From Phycisphaerales bacterium (GTDB lineage Bacteria; Planctomycetota; Phycisphaerae; Phycisphaerales; UBA1924), in assembly GCA_020427635.1 (NCBI GenBank), contig JAGQOH010000011.1:1-62797 (forward strand): a stretch of 62,797 nucleotides of DNA, given 5' to 3'. A program made the translations under genes and the position numbers. The notes beneath the pieces are model-generated. The model was not told the origin of the DNA, did no database searches, and worked only from the letters and a program-made list of their open reading frames with translations. Position 1 is the first letter of the stretch, and each line of letters begins with the position of its first letter. Shown in pieces: positions 46,272 through 55,437 of the stretch.

Positions 46272-46471
46272 CTGGGCATTATGGGCAGCCTGACCGCTCC
46301 GGGCACGAATTGCCGCTTCCTGCGCCACGCGCGCACCCTCCTCGCAAGCTCCACCGGGTCCCGGCTCAACGCCCGACCCAGCGACAGATTGCATCCCTGG
46401 CCGGCTCAACGACCTGCCGCGCCACTGTTCATACCCGCAGAATCGCCCATGCGTGGCGGCTTTGGGGCCAA

Positions 46472-48031
46472 CTATTGCCCGCCTTCCCCGTCCTTCTTCT
46501 TGGGCTGCTCGTCCTTGGCGCCCCCTTCCTGAGGGGTGGTCTCCTCGTGGATGATGACCATTTCGCCGTCCTCGCCGCCCACGGCGTGAATGTTCACCTC
46601 GACGTCTTCGCCGACGCCCTCGCCGCCCTCATCCATCTCGATCACCATGACCCGCTGCCCCACGGCGCCGTCGCCGGCGTCCACGAAGTCTTGGGACATG
46701 AAGACCATGTTGCCCTCGGCGCCGTCGGGTTCGGCACCCCACCGCTTCGGCATGCGCTCCTGCTGCTCAGGCCTCAGAATGCCGCGCAGTGCGTTGTACA
46801 TCTCGTTGTCGGCGTCCCGCCTCGCCTGGCGCGCTTGGCTCGCCTCTGACTCCTCGCCGCCACCTTCAGCAAGCTCGATCTGCGCGCCGCCCGCGGTCCT
46901 GAAGCTCATGCGTCCGCCACCGCCGCCGGCCAAAGCTTCCTTTTCGAGCGCGTCAGCCCAACTCTTGTTCAGCGCCGACGCCTTCTTGTTGAAGTCGCTG
47001 TACAGCGATTCGATCCGCGCGCGCTGGTCCGCATCGAGATCATCCATCCCAAGCGCCATGTCAAAGGCGCGCCGTGTTCGGTTCTCGCGATAGACCTGCG
47101 GGAACGATGCCTCATGCACCTTCGCCGCCAGCGCCTCGCGCTCATCAGTCGGCAGCATCTCACCGACCAGACGCACGTACTTCTGGTTCAGATCGCGCAG
47201 CGCCATCGCGGCGTCGCGCATCTTCTCCATGTTCTTCGCAATCTCATCAGGGTTGAACTGCATCATGCCGGGCCCGGGCCCCCCGGAACTGAATGGCCGG
47301 GCTGCCTCGCGCGCCTGCAGCTTCTGATCCAGGTCCAACTCATATGTATCCAGCAGCGGCGCAACGCCATCGCGCTGCGCAAATCCCATCTCCTTTGACA
47401 GGGCAATCAGGTCCACCGCATCACCTGGCACCATGCCGGGCGACAGCGTGCGCTCGCGCCGACGCGTGCGCTCCATCTTGGGCCAATGCGCCTCCTGCTC
47501 AGGCGACAGCAGCAACTGCAAGTCGTCAAAGAAGGTCTTCTCCGCGGCCTCCTGGCGCTCACGCATCGACTGCATGAACTTCGGCATCTCTTCCATGAAC
47601 ACCGTCGGGTCCTTGTTCTCCTGGAACTTCTGGCGGATCTCATCCAGCTTGGTCTCTCGCTCGCCCTGCAATCTCGCAACCGTGTCCATCAACTCCGCAT
47701 GCATTTGCGCAAGGACATCGCGCTGGCTCGGGTCGAGGTCCAAGATGTCCGCATAGGTGGTCAGTTCCTCGGCCGTCACCGGGGGCTGCTCCGCGCGCGG
47801 TCCGAAACCGCGATCCCCACCACCGCCAAACCGCATGCCCGGCCCGCCACGCCGCCCCATCCGAGGCCCACCATCGCGGGGTCCATCGCCCTGGCGAATC
47901 ACACGCCTTGGCTGGTCCTGGCGCTGCTGGTCCTGCTGGGCGTTCGCCGGCACCGCGATCCCAAGAAAGGCCAGGCTCGAAAGCCCCGCCGCCACGCCCG
48001 CCGCTGTCCGAAGCATGCTCGCTGTCCGCAC
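46472..48031 (-). CDS. Secreted helical protein with LTXXQ-like motifs
   Basis: This 519-residue exported protein has a signal peptide ending ANAQ (about 31), followed by an Arg/Gly/Gln-rich segment. The rest is mostly helical and charged. Four copies of an L-x-x-x-Q motif recur (LDLDPSQRDVL, LLLSPEQEAHW, DDLDADQRARI, LRPEQQERM), as in the Spy/CpxP family of periplasmic chaperones or stress sensors. The C-terminus is acidic, then Lys-rich (EQPKKKDGEGGQ). GTG 48031 has GGAGG seven bases upstream. Exact function is not assigned. The 174 bases between it and the desaturase show nothing clear. Confidence 0.65.
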   Translation of the reverse strand: MRTASMLRTAAGVAAGLSSLAFLGIAVPANAQQDQQRQDQPRRVIRQGDGPRDGGPRMGRRGGPGMRFGGGGDRGFGPRAEQPPVTAEELTTYADILDLDPSQRDVLAQMHAELMDTVARLQGERETKLDEIRQKFQENKDPTVFMEEMPKFMQSMRERQEAAEKTFFDDLQLLLSPEQEAHWPKMERTRRRERTLSPGMVPGDAVDLIALSKEMGFAQRDGVAPLLDTYELDLDQKLQAREAARPFSSGGPGPGMMQFNPDEIAKNMEKMRDAAMALRDLNQKYVRLVGEMLPTDEREALAAKVHEASFPQVYRENRTRRAFDMALGMDDLDADQRARIESLYSDFNKKASALNKSWADALEKEALAGGGGGRMSFRTAGGAQIELAEGGGEESEASQARQARRDADNEMYNALRGILRPEQQERMPKRWGAEPDGAEGNMVFMSQDFVDAGDGAVGQRVMVIEMDEGGEGVGEDVEVNIHAVGGEDGEMVIIHEETTPQEGGAKDEQPKKKDGEGGQ

Positions 48032-48205
48032 AAGTCACCTCCCAGGGGATCTCCGCTTGGCCCACCATCCCGAGGCGGGCCCACCGCCCGGCAGCCCAAC
48101 GACCGCCGACGCCGCTTTATTGTCCCATGTTCCTCAAAGACGCGCGAGGCGGGTCAGCCAGTCCTACCCGAAGGATTGAAGCGGAGATCTCAGTTGGGGC
48201 CACCA

Positions 48206-49138
48206 TCACGAGGCCCGTCGCCGCGCCGCCAATCGCTCCGCCGAGGGGAGCCGCACATTCCACACGAGCCCCAGCTTTGACAAGATCCAGATCACCGTCC
48301 AACTCAGGTCGGGCTGCCACCACTTGAGGCCGTGTCGCGCCGACGTTGGGAAGCCATGGTGGTTGTTGTGCCAGCCTTCGCCGAACGCCAGCACGCCGAC
48401 AATGAAGTTGTTGCGCGATAGGTCGTTGCTCTGGTAGGGACGTGTGCCCCACAGATGACAAATCGAGTTCACGCTCCAGGTGACATGATGCACGAACGCG
48501 ATGCGCACCAGCCCGCCCCACAGGAACCCGAACAGGGCGCCGCTCCAGCTCAGGGAGATCACCCCGCCCAGAACTGTCGGCACGAGCATGCTGACAAGCA
48601 CCCACAACGGAAACAGCAAGCTGATGCGCCGCACCAGTTTGCTGCGCTGCAGATCCGGCGTGTACTTGTTGATGCGCAGCGCCGCGGGCTTGAACATCCA
48701 GCCGATATGAGCATTCCAAAAGCCCTTGATCGAACCCCAGAATCCTCCACCATACCCATGCGGTGAGTGCGGATCACCCTCATCATCAGAGTGCTGATGG
48801 TGACAGCGGTGAAAGCTCACCCAGCGCAACAGGGGCCCTTCGACCGCCATAGACCCCAGGATGCCCAGTGTCGCCGTCACCACGGGACCGCAACTGAACG
48901 ACTTATGCGCAAAGAGTCGGTGAAAACCGACCGTAATGCCGAGACCCGTGGCCACATACATGCCCAGGAACAGCGCAAGCTCAACCCATGCAAACCCGCG
49001 CTCCCAGAGCAGCGCCATCGCGAGGATCATTCCCGCAAGGGGAACGAGAATGGCGATGAGCGTGAACACGCGTCGCACCAGTGATGGCGCGACGAGCGCA
49101 TGATCATCAACATCGTCCGTGATGATGTTGTGTGTCAT
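48206..49138 (-). CDS. Membrane fatty acyl-CoA delta-9 desaturase
   Basis: This 310-residue di-iron enzyme introduces a cis double bond into acyl chains at the membrane. All three histidine boxes are present: HRLFAH at 73-78, HRCHHQHSD starting at 110, and HNNHHGFP near 256. Four hydrophobic segments flank them in two pairs. The length is normal for bacterial acyl-CoA desaturases. The gene stands alone with its own control space; the RRM protein gene lies just upstream on the same strand. Confidence 0.92.
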   Translation of the reverse strand: MTHNIITDDVDDHALVAPSLVRRVFTLIAILVPLAGMILAMALLWERGFAWVELALFLGMYVATGLGITVGFHRLFAHKSFSCGPVVTATLGILGSMAVEGPLLRWVSFHRCHHQHSDDEGDPHSPHGYGGGFWGSIKGFWNAHIGWMFKPAALRINKYTPDLQRSKLVRRISLLFPLWVLVSMLVPTVLGGVISLSWSGALFGFLWGGLVRIAFVHHVTWSVNSICHLWGTRPYQSNDLSRNNFIVGVLAFGEGWHNNHHGFPTSARHGLKWWQPDLSWTVIWILSKLGLVWNVRLPSAERLAARRRAS

Positions 49139-49153
49139 TTTGATGACGGTGTC

Positions 49154-49489
49154 CTAGTACCGATCGCGGCCGCCACGACCGCCGCCGCCGCCGTAGCCAC
49201 CACGGCCACCACCGCCGCCGCCGTAACCGCCGCCGCCACTACGCGGCTCGCGGGGCTTGGCCTCGTTGACCTTGATGTTCCGCCCGTTGAACTCCTTGCC
49301 GTCCAGCGCCTGCATCGCGTTGAGCGCCTCGCTCTTGTCAGGCATCTCGACGAACCCGAAGCCCTTGGGACGACCGGTGTCGCGGTCCATGATCAGCGTG
49401 CACTCGGCAACCTGACCGAACTCCGAAAAAGCGTCTTCCACTTCAGACTGCGACATATTGAACGGGAGGTTTCCCACATAGATCTTCAT
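49154..49489 (-). CDS. RRM-domain RNA-binding protein with Gly-rich tail
   Basis: This 111-residue protein has a single RRM (1-80) with RNP2 KIYVGNLPF and RNP1 KGFGFVEM, which are the canonical RNA-contact motifs. The tail from residue 85 is Arg-Gly-Gly and Tyr-rich, like eukaryotic and cyanobacterial glycine-rich RNA-binding proteins and cold-shock RNA chaperones. ATG 49489 has GGAG nine bases upstream. The roughly 160-base leader (49490-49653) could carry regulatory structure, but I see no defined element. Confidence 0.92.
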   Translation of the reverse strand: MKIYVGNLPFNMSQSEVEDAFSEFGQVAECTLIMDRDTGRPKGFGFVEMPDKSEALNAMQALDGKEFNGRNIKVNEAKPREPRSGGGGYGGGGGGRGGYGGGGGRGGRDRY

Positions 49490-49653
49490 GAGCTTTTGCT
49501 CCGCCCCGAGATGGTGTGATCCGAGAGAGACCTTCAGGGCTGATCTAAGACGGATGTCGCGGGCCGGGTGGACATCGGCGCCACCGCCTGCACGCGGGCG
49601 GACAGTATAGACAAGGCTCCCCCAGCGGGCGCTGCCGCAGCACAGCCCTGCCC

Positions 49654-50106
49654 CTAGGCCTGCATCGTCACGTACCGCAGGATCTCGACCACCTGCTCGG
49701 GTGTCTGGGCGACTGCCAACGCCGCCGCATCGACCTCCTTCAAGGCGTGCGTCAGCGCGTCGTCGTGAAGGGTAATCATCGGCTTGCCCAGCGCGGCGGC
49801 ATACCCCGCGTCGAACGCGGCGTTCCACTGCTTGTATTGCGGCCCAAACCGAACCACCGCGATGTCGCACTGCTTGATGAGCGTGCGTGTGCGGATTGCA
49901 TTCACCTTCGCTGACTTGTGATCGCGCCAGAACTGGCTTGGCTCCACCCCGAGATGGTCGCCCGCGGCATCCGACGCCTCATGCACCGACACGGCACTTG
50001 TGCAGGCAACCGGTATCCCCGAGGCAGCACAGCCCTGGATGAGCTGCTCACGCCAATTGGTATGCACTTCACCTGAGAGATACACCGTCCAGGTTAACTT
50101 GCTCAC
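49654..50106 (-). CDS. ytoQ: YtoQ family protein
   Basis: This 150-residue protein belongs to a widespread family of unknown function, possibly with a nucleoside 2-deoxyribosyltransferase-like fold. LTWTVYLSGEVHTNWREQLI, DHKSAKVNAIRTRTLI, CDIAVVRFGPQYKQWNAAFD and GYAAALGKPMITLHDDAL are family blocks. Its GTG start overlaps the stop of the dipeptidase (GTGA), so both are coupled. Confidence 0.85.
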   Translation of the reverse strand: MSKLTWTVYLSGEVHTNWREQLIQGCAASGIPVACTSAVSVHEASDAAGDHLGVEPSQFWRDHKSAKVNAIRTRTLIKQCDIAVVRFGPQYKQWNAAFDAGYAAALGKPMITLHDDALTHALKEVDAAALAVAQTPEQVVEILRYVTMQA

Positions 50107-51170
50107 CGTTGTTCGCTCCAAAACCGCAGCCAGTTGCCGCATTCAAAGCCGCGCACTTCGTCATCGTCCCACCCGCGCCTACGCAGCTCGTCTGACAGCG
50201 CGATCAGATCGCTTGGCGCATCGATGGCGGCGGGCATGTCATTTGCGCTGAAGCCGCCGTCCATATCCGATCCAAGGCCGACGTGCCTGCGTGAGCCAGT
50301 GAGTTCGCAGATGCGCTCAACGTGATCGATCGCCTCGGCCACGTTCGGGCGCTCGTCGCCCTGCAGACCGTGGCGGATGAAGTTGCGGGCCAGGTTGAGC
50401 CCGATGACGCCGTCGCGTTTGCCGACCTCCTTGATTGTGGCGTCGTCCAAGTGCCGCGGCGCGTGCGGGTTGGCGTCGCCCCCGAGCAGTGCCCGGCAGT
50501 TCGAATGCGATGCCATGACCGGGCCCTTCGCGCGAGCGAGCACGTCATCCATCGCGCGTAGCGATAGGTGCGACAAGTCATGCACCATGCGCAGGGAATC
50601 GATCGCGTCGACCATTGCGACACCCATGGGCATGAGGCCGCGGTCATCGTCCCTCGATGCGCCGTTGCCACTGGCGTAGCGCGAGCCGCGGGACCATGCG
50701 AGGCCAACGGCGACGACGCCCTGGTCGCGCCACCATGCCAGGTCGTCGGGGGTTGCGATCGGATCGGCGCACTCGATCAGGATGCCTGTGCGCAGGCCCG
50801 GATGGTCGGGGGGGAGCGCGCGATCGAATCGACCACGATGTGCGATGCCAATGAGGTCGAGATCGGCCCAGTGCTTGTAGGTCTCAAGCTGGGCGAGCCC
50901 CGCATTCCGCGCCCCGTTCACGTCGTCTCGCCCATAGCCCTCTGGGCCATCGCCATCCGCCTCAGTGAAGATCGTCGCCAACGCGCAGCGCACCCCGCCG
51001 TCGCGGAGCGAGGGCAAGGTCACCGCGGGCGGCGGCCAGGGCCCCTGCAGGAGCGGATCGCCCTTGATCTGCGCAAGGGGGAGTTGCATGTCGCGCTTGT
51101 TCAGCGCGAGGCACGCAAGGTCGAGATGCGCATCGAACCAACGCATGTCATTCGATGCGCTCTCGCTCAT
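50103..51170 (-). CDS. Membrane dipeptidase, peptidase family M19
   Basis: This 355-residue zinc dipeptidase has the metal-binding blocks FDAHLDLAC (H15, D17), HDLSHLS, MASHSNCRALLGG and LGSDMDGG, in the order of renal-dipeptidase-like enzymes. It is predicted to hydrolyse dipeptides, possibly D-amino-acid containing ones from peptidoglycan. No signal peptide is visible, so it is probably cytoplasmic. ATG 51170 is used; a TTG one codon upstream is possible. Confidence 0.88.
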   Translation of the reverse strand: MSESASNDMRWFDAHLDLACLALNKRDMQLPLAQIKGDPLLQGPWPPPAVTLPSLRDGGVRCALATIFTEADGDGPEGYGRDDVNGARNAGLAQLETYKHWADLDLIGIAHRGRFDRALPPDHPGLRTGILIECADPIATPDDLAWWRDQGVVAVGLAWSRGSRYASGNGASRDDDRGLMPMGVAMVDAIDSLRMVHDLSHLSLRAMDDVLARAKGPVMASHSNCRALLGGDANPHAPRHLDDATIKEVGKRDGVIGLNLARNFIRHGLQGDERPNVAEAIDHVERICELTGSRRHVGLGSDMDGGFSANDMPAAIDAPSDLIALSDELRRRGWDDDEVRGFECGNWLRFWSEQR

Positions 51171-51189
51171 CAATCGTCCAATCTGCGCG

Positions 51190-51600
51190 TTAGTGCTCGA
51201 TCATGCGGCCAAGTGTCTTCGCCTCAGCAACCCACGCCGTGACATCCTTCTCGGAGGGCACCTTGCGGGTCAGCTTCTTGGCATCATTCACTTCGACCAT
51301 TTTGGCGGCGAGATTTGCAGGCACGCGCTGGGCCAACTCCGGCACCGTGTCAACGCCAGCGGCCTCAAGGAGCTCCGAGTATTCAGAGCCCACACCCTTG
51401 ATGCGGAACAGGTCGACCATGTTCGCCCACTTGAGAATGTTCTTCTCGGAGATGCCGGTCTTCTCGGCAAGTTCCGTTCGCTGCTTCTTGGTCTTGGTTG
51501 CGCTGAGCAGACCATCCGTGTCCTTGACGCCGGCATTGCGCAGCTTCTCGCCAAACGACGGACCAATGCCTTCGACTTCCTCGACCTTGTAGTTCGCCAT
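51190..51600 (-). CDS. DUF4332 helix-hairpin-helix protein
   Basis: This 136-residue protein has two helix-hairpin-helix-like units: VEEVEGIGPSFGEKLRNAGV at the N-terminus and LFRIKGVGSEYSELLEAAGV in the middle. Both carry the G-I/V-G loop that often contacts DNA. It matches the DUF4332 family, whose function is unknown. GAGGAG lies about ten bases before the ATG. It is followed 19 bases later by the dipeptidase gene. Confidence 0.82.
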   Translation of the reverse strand: MANYKVEEVEGIGPSFGEKLRNAGVKDTDGLLSATKTKKQRTELAEKTGISEKNILKWANMVDLFRIKGVGSEYSELLEAAGVDTVPELAQRVPANLAAKMVEVNDAKKLTRKVPSEKDVTAWVAEAKTLGRMIEH

Positions 51601-51660
51601 GTCTCACAACTCCTCAAGTATCAGGAACATGCGCCACCCGCGGGCGCCACACTCAATGTA

Positions 51661-52335
51661 TCACACCGTGACGGCCCCCACCGCACCTTCAACGACGATC
51701 TCCGCCTCGGTCTTGGCAAGCACTTCATCCACGGTCACGCCCGGCGCCAGCTCCTTGAGCACGAACAAACCCTTGCCACCCGCGCGGGCGCGATCCATCT
51801 CCATCACGCACAGGTCGGTGATCAGCAAGTCGATGCACGCCTTGCCGGTGAGCGGCAGTGTGCATGCTGTCTTGACTTTGCTGACGCCCTTCTTGTTGCA
51901 GTGGTCCATTACGACGACGACACGCTTCACACCCGCAACCAGGTCCATCGCGCCGCCCATACCCTTGACCATCTTGCCCGGGATCATCCAGTTGGCAATG
52001 TCGCCGTGCTGGGACACTTCCATCGAGCCAAGAATGGCAAGATCAATGTGCCCGCCGCGAATCATGGCAAAGGAGTCTGCAGAGCTGAAATACGTAGCGC
52101 CCTTGCGCGCAGTTACCGTTTGCTTGCCGGCGTTGATCAGGTCCGCATCGACCTCCGCTTCCGCCGGGAAGGGCCCGATGCCAAGCAGCCCATTCTCGGA
52201 TTGCAACCACACATCCATGCCATCGGGGATGTAGTTCGCAACGAGGGTCGGGATGCCGATCCCCAGGTTGACGATGTAGCCATCGCGGAGTTCCTTGGCC
52301 GCCCGCATCGCAAGCTCTTCGCGTGACAATGGCAT
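51661..52335 (-). CDS. scoB: 3-oxoacid CoA-transferase subunit B, orphan
   Basis: This 224-residue beta subunit of a succinyl-CoA:3-ketoacid (or related) CoA-transferase has the catalytic glutamate E47 in the SENGLLGIG motif. NLGIGIPTL, GHIDLAILGSMEVSQHGD, MDLVAGVKRVVVVMDH and the C-terminal TVDEVLAKTEA are family blocks. AGGAGG lies ten bases before ATG 52335. The alpha subunit, normally directly upstream, is absent: the neighbour is a divergent peptidase gene. Either the partner is encoded elsewhere or the beta subunit works alone. Confidence 0.9.
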   Translation of the reverse strand: MPLSREELAMRAAKELRDGYIVNLGIGIPTLVANYIPDGMDVWLQSENGLLGIGPFPAEAEVDADLINAGKQTVTARKGATYFSSADSFAMIRGGHIDLAILGSMEVSQHGDIANWMIPGKMVKGMGGAMDLVAGVKRVVVVMDHCNKKGVSKVKTACTLPLTGKACIDLLITDLCVMEMDRARAGGKGLFVLKELAPGVTVDEVLAKTEAEIVVEGAVGAVTV

Positions 52336-52448
52336 GTGTCGCACACCTCCTGAGATTGGTCCGCCCTCATGCTACAGCGCTTGCAAGGGCTGCGATACCA
52401 TGCCCTTGCATCGCGCGGCGTGCCCGCGCCAGACGCCGGAGGTGGACC

Positions 52449-53357
52449 ATGTCACGCGTCCGATTGGGCGGATACTACGAACGGCAAATGCCGCGCCAGC
52501 AACCGGCTGCATTCGGATTGCCCGGCGGGGGCGGGTCGCGCCAGCAAGGCGGCGCAGGCGCCAAAGCGCGGCTCGCAATCGCGGTGGTCATCGCGCTGGT
52601 CGCCATCATCGGGTATATGTCCAAGAGCTCAGTGAATCCGGTCACCGGACAGACACAGCGGATTGCGATGTCGTTCGAGCAGGAAATTGCACTGGGCCTT
52701 CAAGCGGCGCCGGAGATGATGCGCCAACATGGCGGCGAGGCACGCGATGCACGAGCACAAGCGCTCGTTGACCAAGTTGGACATCGCCTGCTGCAAGCGC
52801 TCCCGGATGACATGCCCTGGCAGTTTGACTTCCACTTGCTCGCCGACCCGCAGGTGATCAATGCGTTTGCGCTTCCGGGCGGGCAGGTGTTTATCACCGA
52901 TGCGCTGTTCTCGCGGCTTGAAACGGAGGGACAACTCGCCGGCGTGCTGGGCCACGAGATTGGCCATGTCATCGAACGCCACGGTGCGCAGCGCCTCGCC
53001 AAGCAGAATCTGATGCAGGGCCTTGTCGGCGCGGTCGCGGTCGGCACCTACGACCCGGAACGCGGCGGCGCGCAGGCCGCGGTGCTCGCGCAAGCCATTG
53101 GCACGCTTGTCACCTTGAAGTACGGACGCAATGACGAACTGCAGTCCGACCAATGGGGCGTCTCGCTGACAGCAAAGGCCGGCTACGACCCGCGCGCGAT
53201 GATCCGCGTAATGGAAATCCTGCGCGAGGCTTCGGGTGGCTCGCGACAACCCGAGTTCATGTCTTCCCACCCAGACCCAGGCAATCGCATCGACCGGATC
53301 GAAGCGGCGATCCGCGAGGTCTTTCCGAACGGTGTCCCCGAGGGCCTCGAACCTTGA
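52449..53357 (+). CDS. M48-family zinc metallopeptidase
   Basis: This 302-residue protein has one membrane helix (about 40-56), anchoring the enzyme. The zinc motif is HEIGH (H169, E170, H173), with the third ligand in NDELQSDQWG. Family blocks NAFALPGGQVFITDALFS and SSHPDPGNRIDRIE are intact. It resembles YfgC/BepA- or LoiP-type quality-control peptidases. The ATG at 52449 is supported by family length. It is divergent from scoB, with a 113-base shared control region. Confidence 0.88.
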   Translation: MSRVRLGGYYERQMPRQQPAAFGLPGGGGSRQQGGAGAKARLAIAVVIALVAIIGYMSKSSVNPVTGQTQRIAMSFEQEIALGLQAAPEMMRQHGGEARDARAQALVDQVGHRLLQALPDDMPWQFDFHLLADPQVINAFALPGGQVFITDALFSRLETEGQLAGVLGHEIGHVIERHGAQRLAKQNLMQGLVGAVAVGTYDPERGGAQAAVLAQAIGTLVTLKYGRNDELQSDQWGVSLTAKAGYDPRAMIRVMEILREASGGSRQPEFMSSHPDPGNRIDRIEAAIREVFPNGVPEGLEP

Positions 53358-53418
53358 TTCGCTTGGAATAATCGCCCGGCATTGCGCGATTGGCTCACCA
53401 CCAATCGTCGGAGGTCAC

Positions 53419-53952
53419 ATGCGCTCACTGATTGCCATCGTTGCATCGCTCGTCTTGGCACTGCCACTCGTCGCACAAAATGTAGTGGCGCATTCCGAAG
53501 AGCCGGTCCGCAACCCGGAGCAATACAACTTGCCCAAACAATCCACGCTCGCGATTGAGGGCTATGACCCGGTTGCATACTTCCCGGAAGGCGGCGGCAA
53601 GCCCACGAAGGGAGCCAACTCAATTGCGCTCGACTACATGGGCGTCACGTATCGCTTTGTGTCCGACGCGCATCGGGAGTTGTTCAAGAAGAATCCGAAG
53701 CGCTACGAGCCTGCTTTTGGTGGGTGGTGTGCATACGCGATGGCGGACGGCGACAAAGTCGAAGTGGACCCCAAGAGCTTTCTCATCGAGGACAACCGAC
53801 TGCTGCTGTTCTACGACGGCTTCCTGGCCGACACCCGCGCGAAGTGGACGAAGTCCCTCAAGAAGAACAAGCCCCTCGCGCCCGATGCAGATCAACATTG
53901 GCTCACGATCTCAGGCGAGTCGCCTCGGCACGTTGAACAAGTGGCTGAGTGA
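53419..53952 (+). CDS. Exported YHS-domain protein
   Basis: This 177-residue protein has a signal peptide (about 1-25), then a YHS-type domain: LAIEGYDPVAYFPEGGGKPT, YRFVSDAHRELFKKNPKRYE, PAFGGWCAYAMADG. YHS domains are small metal-associated folds often found beside metal-handling proteins. The single cysteine in GWCAYA is conserved in the exported subgroup. GGAGG precedes the ATG. It follows the M48 gene by 61 bases. Confidence 0.85.
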   Translation: MRSLIAIVASLVLALPLVAQNVVAHSEEPVRNPEQYNLPKQSTLAIEGYDPVAYFPEGGGKPTKGANSIALDYMGVTYRFVSDAHRELFKKNPKRYEPAFGGWCAYAMADGDKVEVDPKSFLIEDNRLLLFYDGFLADTRAKWTKSLKKNKPLAPDADQHWLTISGESPRHVEQVAE

Positions 53953-53973
53953 TCATCGCTCGAAGGCATGAGC

Positions 53974-55143
53974 TTATGCGGCCGCGCCGCTTGGCACACT
54001 CGCCTGTCGAATCACAAGCGTGCCGCTCGTGAGCACCAGCAAACCAAGCGCGAGGATTCCCCATTGGTTGAGCGTCGGCACAGGCGCCGGACCGCTCGCC
54101 TGAAACTCATAGGCGCCCATATCCACGATCGGCGCACTGCCTGCCCCGGTGTCGGCGACCGCCGGGTCATCGACAAATCGCGGCAGGATGTCGAGGTCCG
54201 TCGTGATGCCGACCAATCCCGGCGCGCCGTTGTTGGCTGCATCGATACAAGGCGAACTCGCACTCAATCGCACATTGTCATCCAGCGTACCGAACACGTT
54301 GTCAGACCCATCGGCATCGACGAACAGTGGATTGGCGTTGATATTGCCTGCGCCGGCAGAGCCGCCCTGCACATTGCAGTAGGTGACAACCGGGACCGGA
54401 CTATTGAAGTTGGTGATCTCGGAAGGTGCATCGCCCCAGAGCGTGCAGTTCGTCACGGTCGTATTGCTGCTGTTGTTGTTGGAGAGGGCGCCGCCGCCGG
54501 TCGCGGTGTTTGCTGTGAATGTGCAATTCGTGACCGATGGGCTGCTGACGTGGACATACAGCCCGCCGCCCTGGCCGCCCGCGATGTTGCCAATGAAGGC
54601 GCAGTTGGTCACTTTGGGGCTTCCACTCGCGACGTAGATCGCCCCACCATGACTGGTGGAGGTGTTTCCGATGAAGATGCAATGTTCGATCGTCGGGCTG
54701 CTGCCACCGGTGTTGTACATCCCGCCGCCCAGATTGCTTGCGGAGTTTCCGACGAAGACGCAACGCCGCACGGTCGGACTGCTGGAGACGTTGGCCATGC
54801 CGCCGCCGGTGAGGGCGCTCCCGCCCGTGATCGTGAATCCCGAGAAGACTGTGTTCGCAGTTTCACCCGAGACGCAGATGACACCGGCGTTGACGCCGAG
54901 CGGATCGATGATGGTGGCTTGCACGACCGCGGGGTCAGTGGGATCCGCACTGCGGATCGTGATGGCCTTGCCCTGCGGATTGATGCTCTCGTTGTACGTC
55001 CCCGGCGCGACGATGATCTCGTCGCCATTCACGGACGCATTGATCGCGGCCTGAATGGTGGCGTGATCGGCGGGCACGTTGATGACCGCAGCGCTCGCCG
55101 ACGCTGGCGCCAAGGCAATACAAAACGCGATAACTCGTCTCAT
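53974..55143 (-). CDS. Secreted parallel beta-helix protein with IPTL-CTERM tail
   Basis: This 389-residue protein has a signal peptide (about 1-18). The body is a right-handed parallel beta-helix, with repeats of about 25-30 residues such as PTVRRCVFVGNSASNLGGGM, PTIEHCIFIGNTSTSHGGAI and PKVTNCAFIGNIAGGQGGGL. These right-handed helices occur in polysaccharide lyases and adhesins; no catalytic residues can be picked out. The C-terminus VPTLNQWGILALGLLVLTSG is an IPTL-CTERM sorting tail. Confidence 0.88.
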   Translation of the reverse strand: MRRVIAFCIALAPASASAAVINVPADHATIQAAINASVNGDEIIVAPGTYNESINPQGKAITIRSADPTDPAVVQATIIDPLGVNAGVICVSGETANTVFSGFTITGGSALTGGGMANVSSSPTVRRCVFVGNSASNLGGGMYNTGGSSPTIEHCIFIGNTSTSHGGAIYVASGSPKVTNCAFIGNIAGGQGGGLYVHVSSPSVTNCTFTANTATGGGALSNNNSSNTTVTNCTLWGDAPSEITNFNSPVPVVTYCNVQGGSAGAGNINANPLFVDADGSDNVFGTLDDNVRLSASSPCIDAANNGAPGLVGITTDLDILPRFVDDPAVADTGAGSAPIVDMGAYEFQASGPAPVPTLNQWGILALGLLVLTSGTLVIRQASVPSGAAA

Positions 55144-55266
55144 TGATGGGCTCCTTCGCTGGCAGCCCACCCCCCGGGTCTGCGTCTTATATGCGACACT
55201 CGGCGCTGGTCCAAGCAAAAACTTGAAAATGCACCGTCCCATGTTCCGCAACGGCGACGCTCAGAG

Positions 55267-55437
55267 TCAGCACACGTTCCCGAAGTTAAACAGCACGAGG
55301 TTGAGGTCCGTCAAATCGACGTCCCCATCGCCATCGACGTCGCCATTCGTGCCCGGTGTCACCACGTTGCCAAAGTTGAACAGCACAAGGTTCAGGTCTG
55401 TCAGGTCGACATCGCGGTCGCCATCGGCATCGCCCGG
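55267..55437. repeat. Tandem DNA repeat encoding dockerin-like loops
   Basis: Two units of about 66 bases, starting near 55267 and 55363, share long identical runs (for example AGTTxAACAGCACxAGGTT). They encode the two dockerin-like calcium loops at the C-terminus of the HAF protein. Related units occur at 28480-28660 and 29845-29925 in the other tagged genes. Confidence 0.6.
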
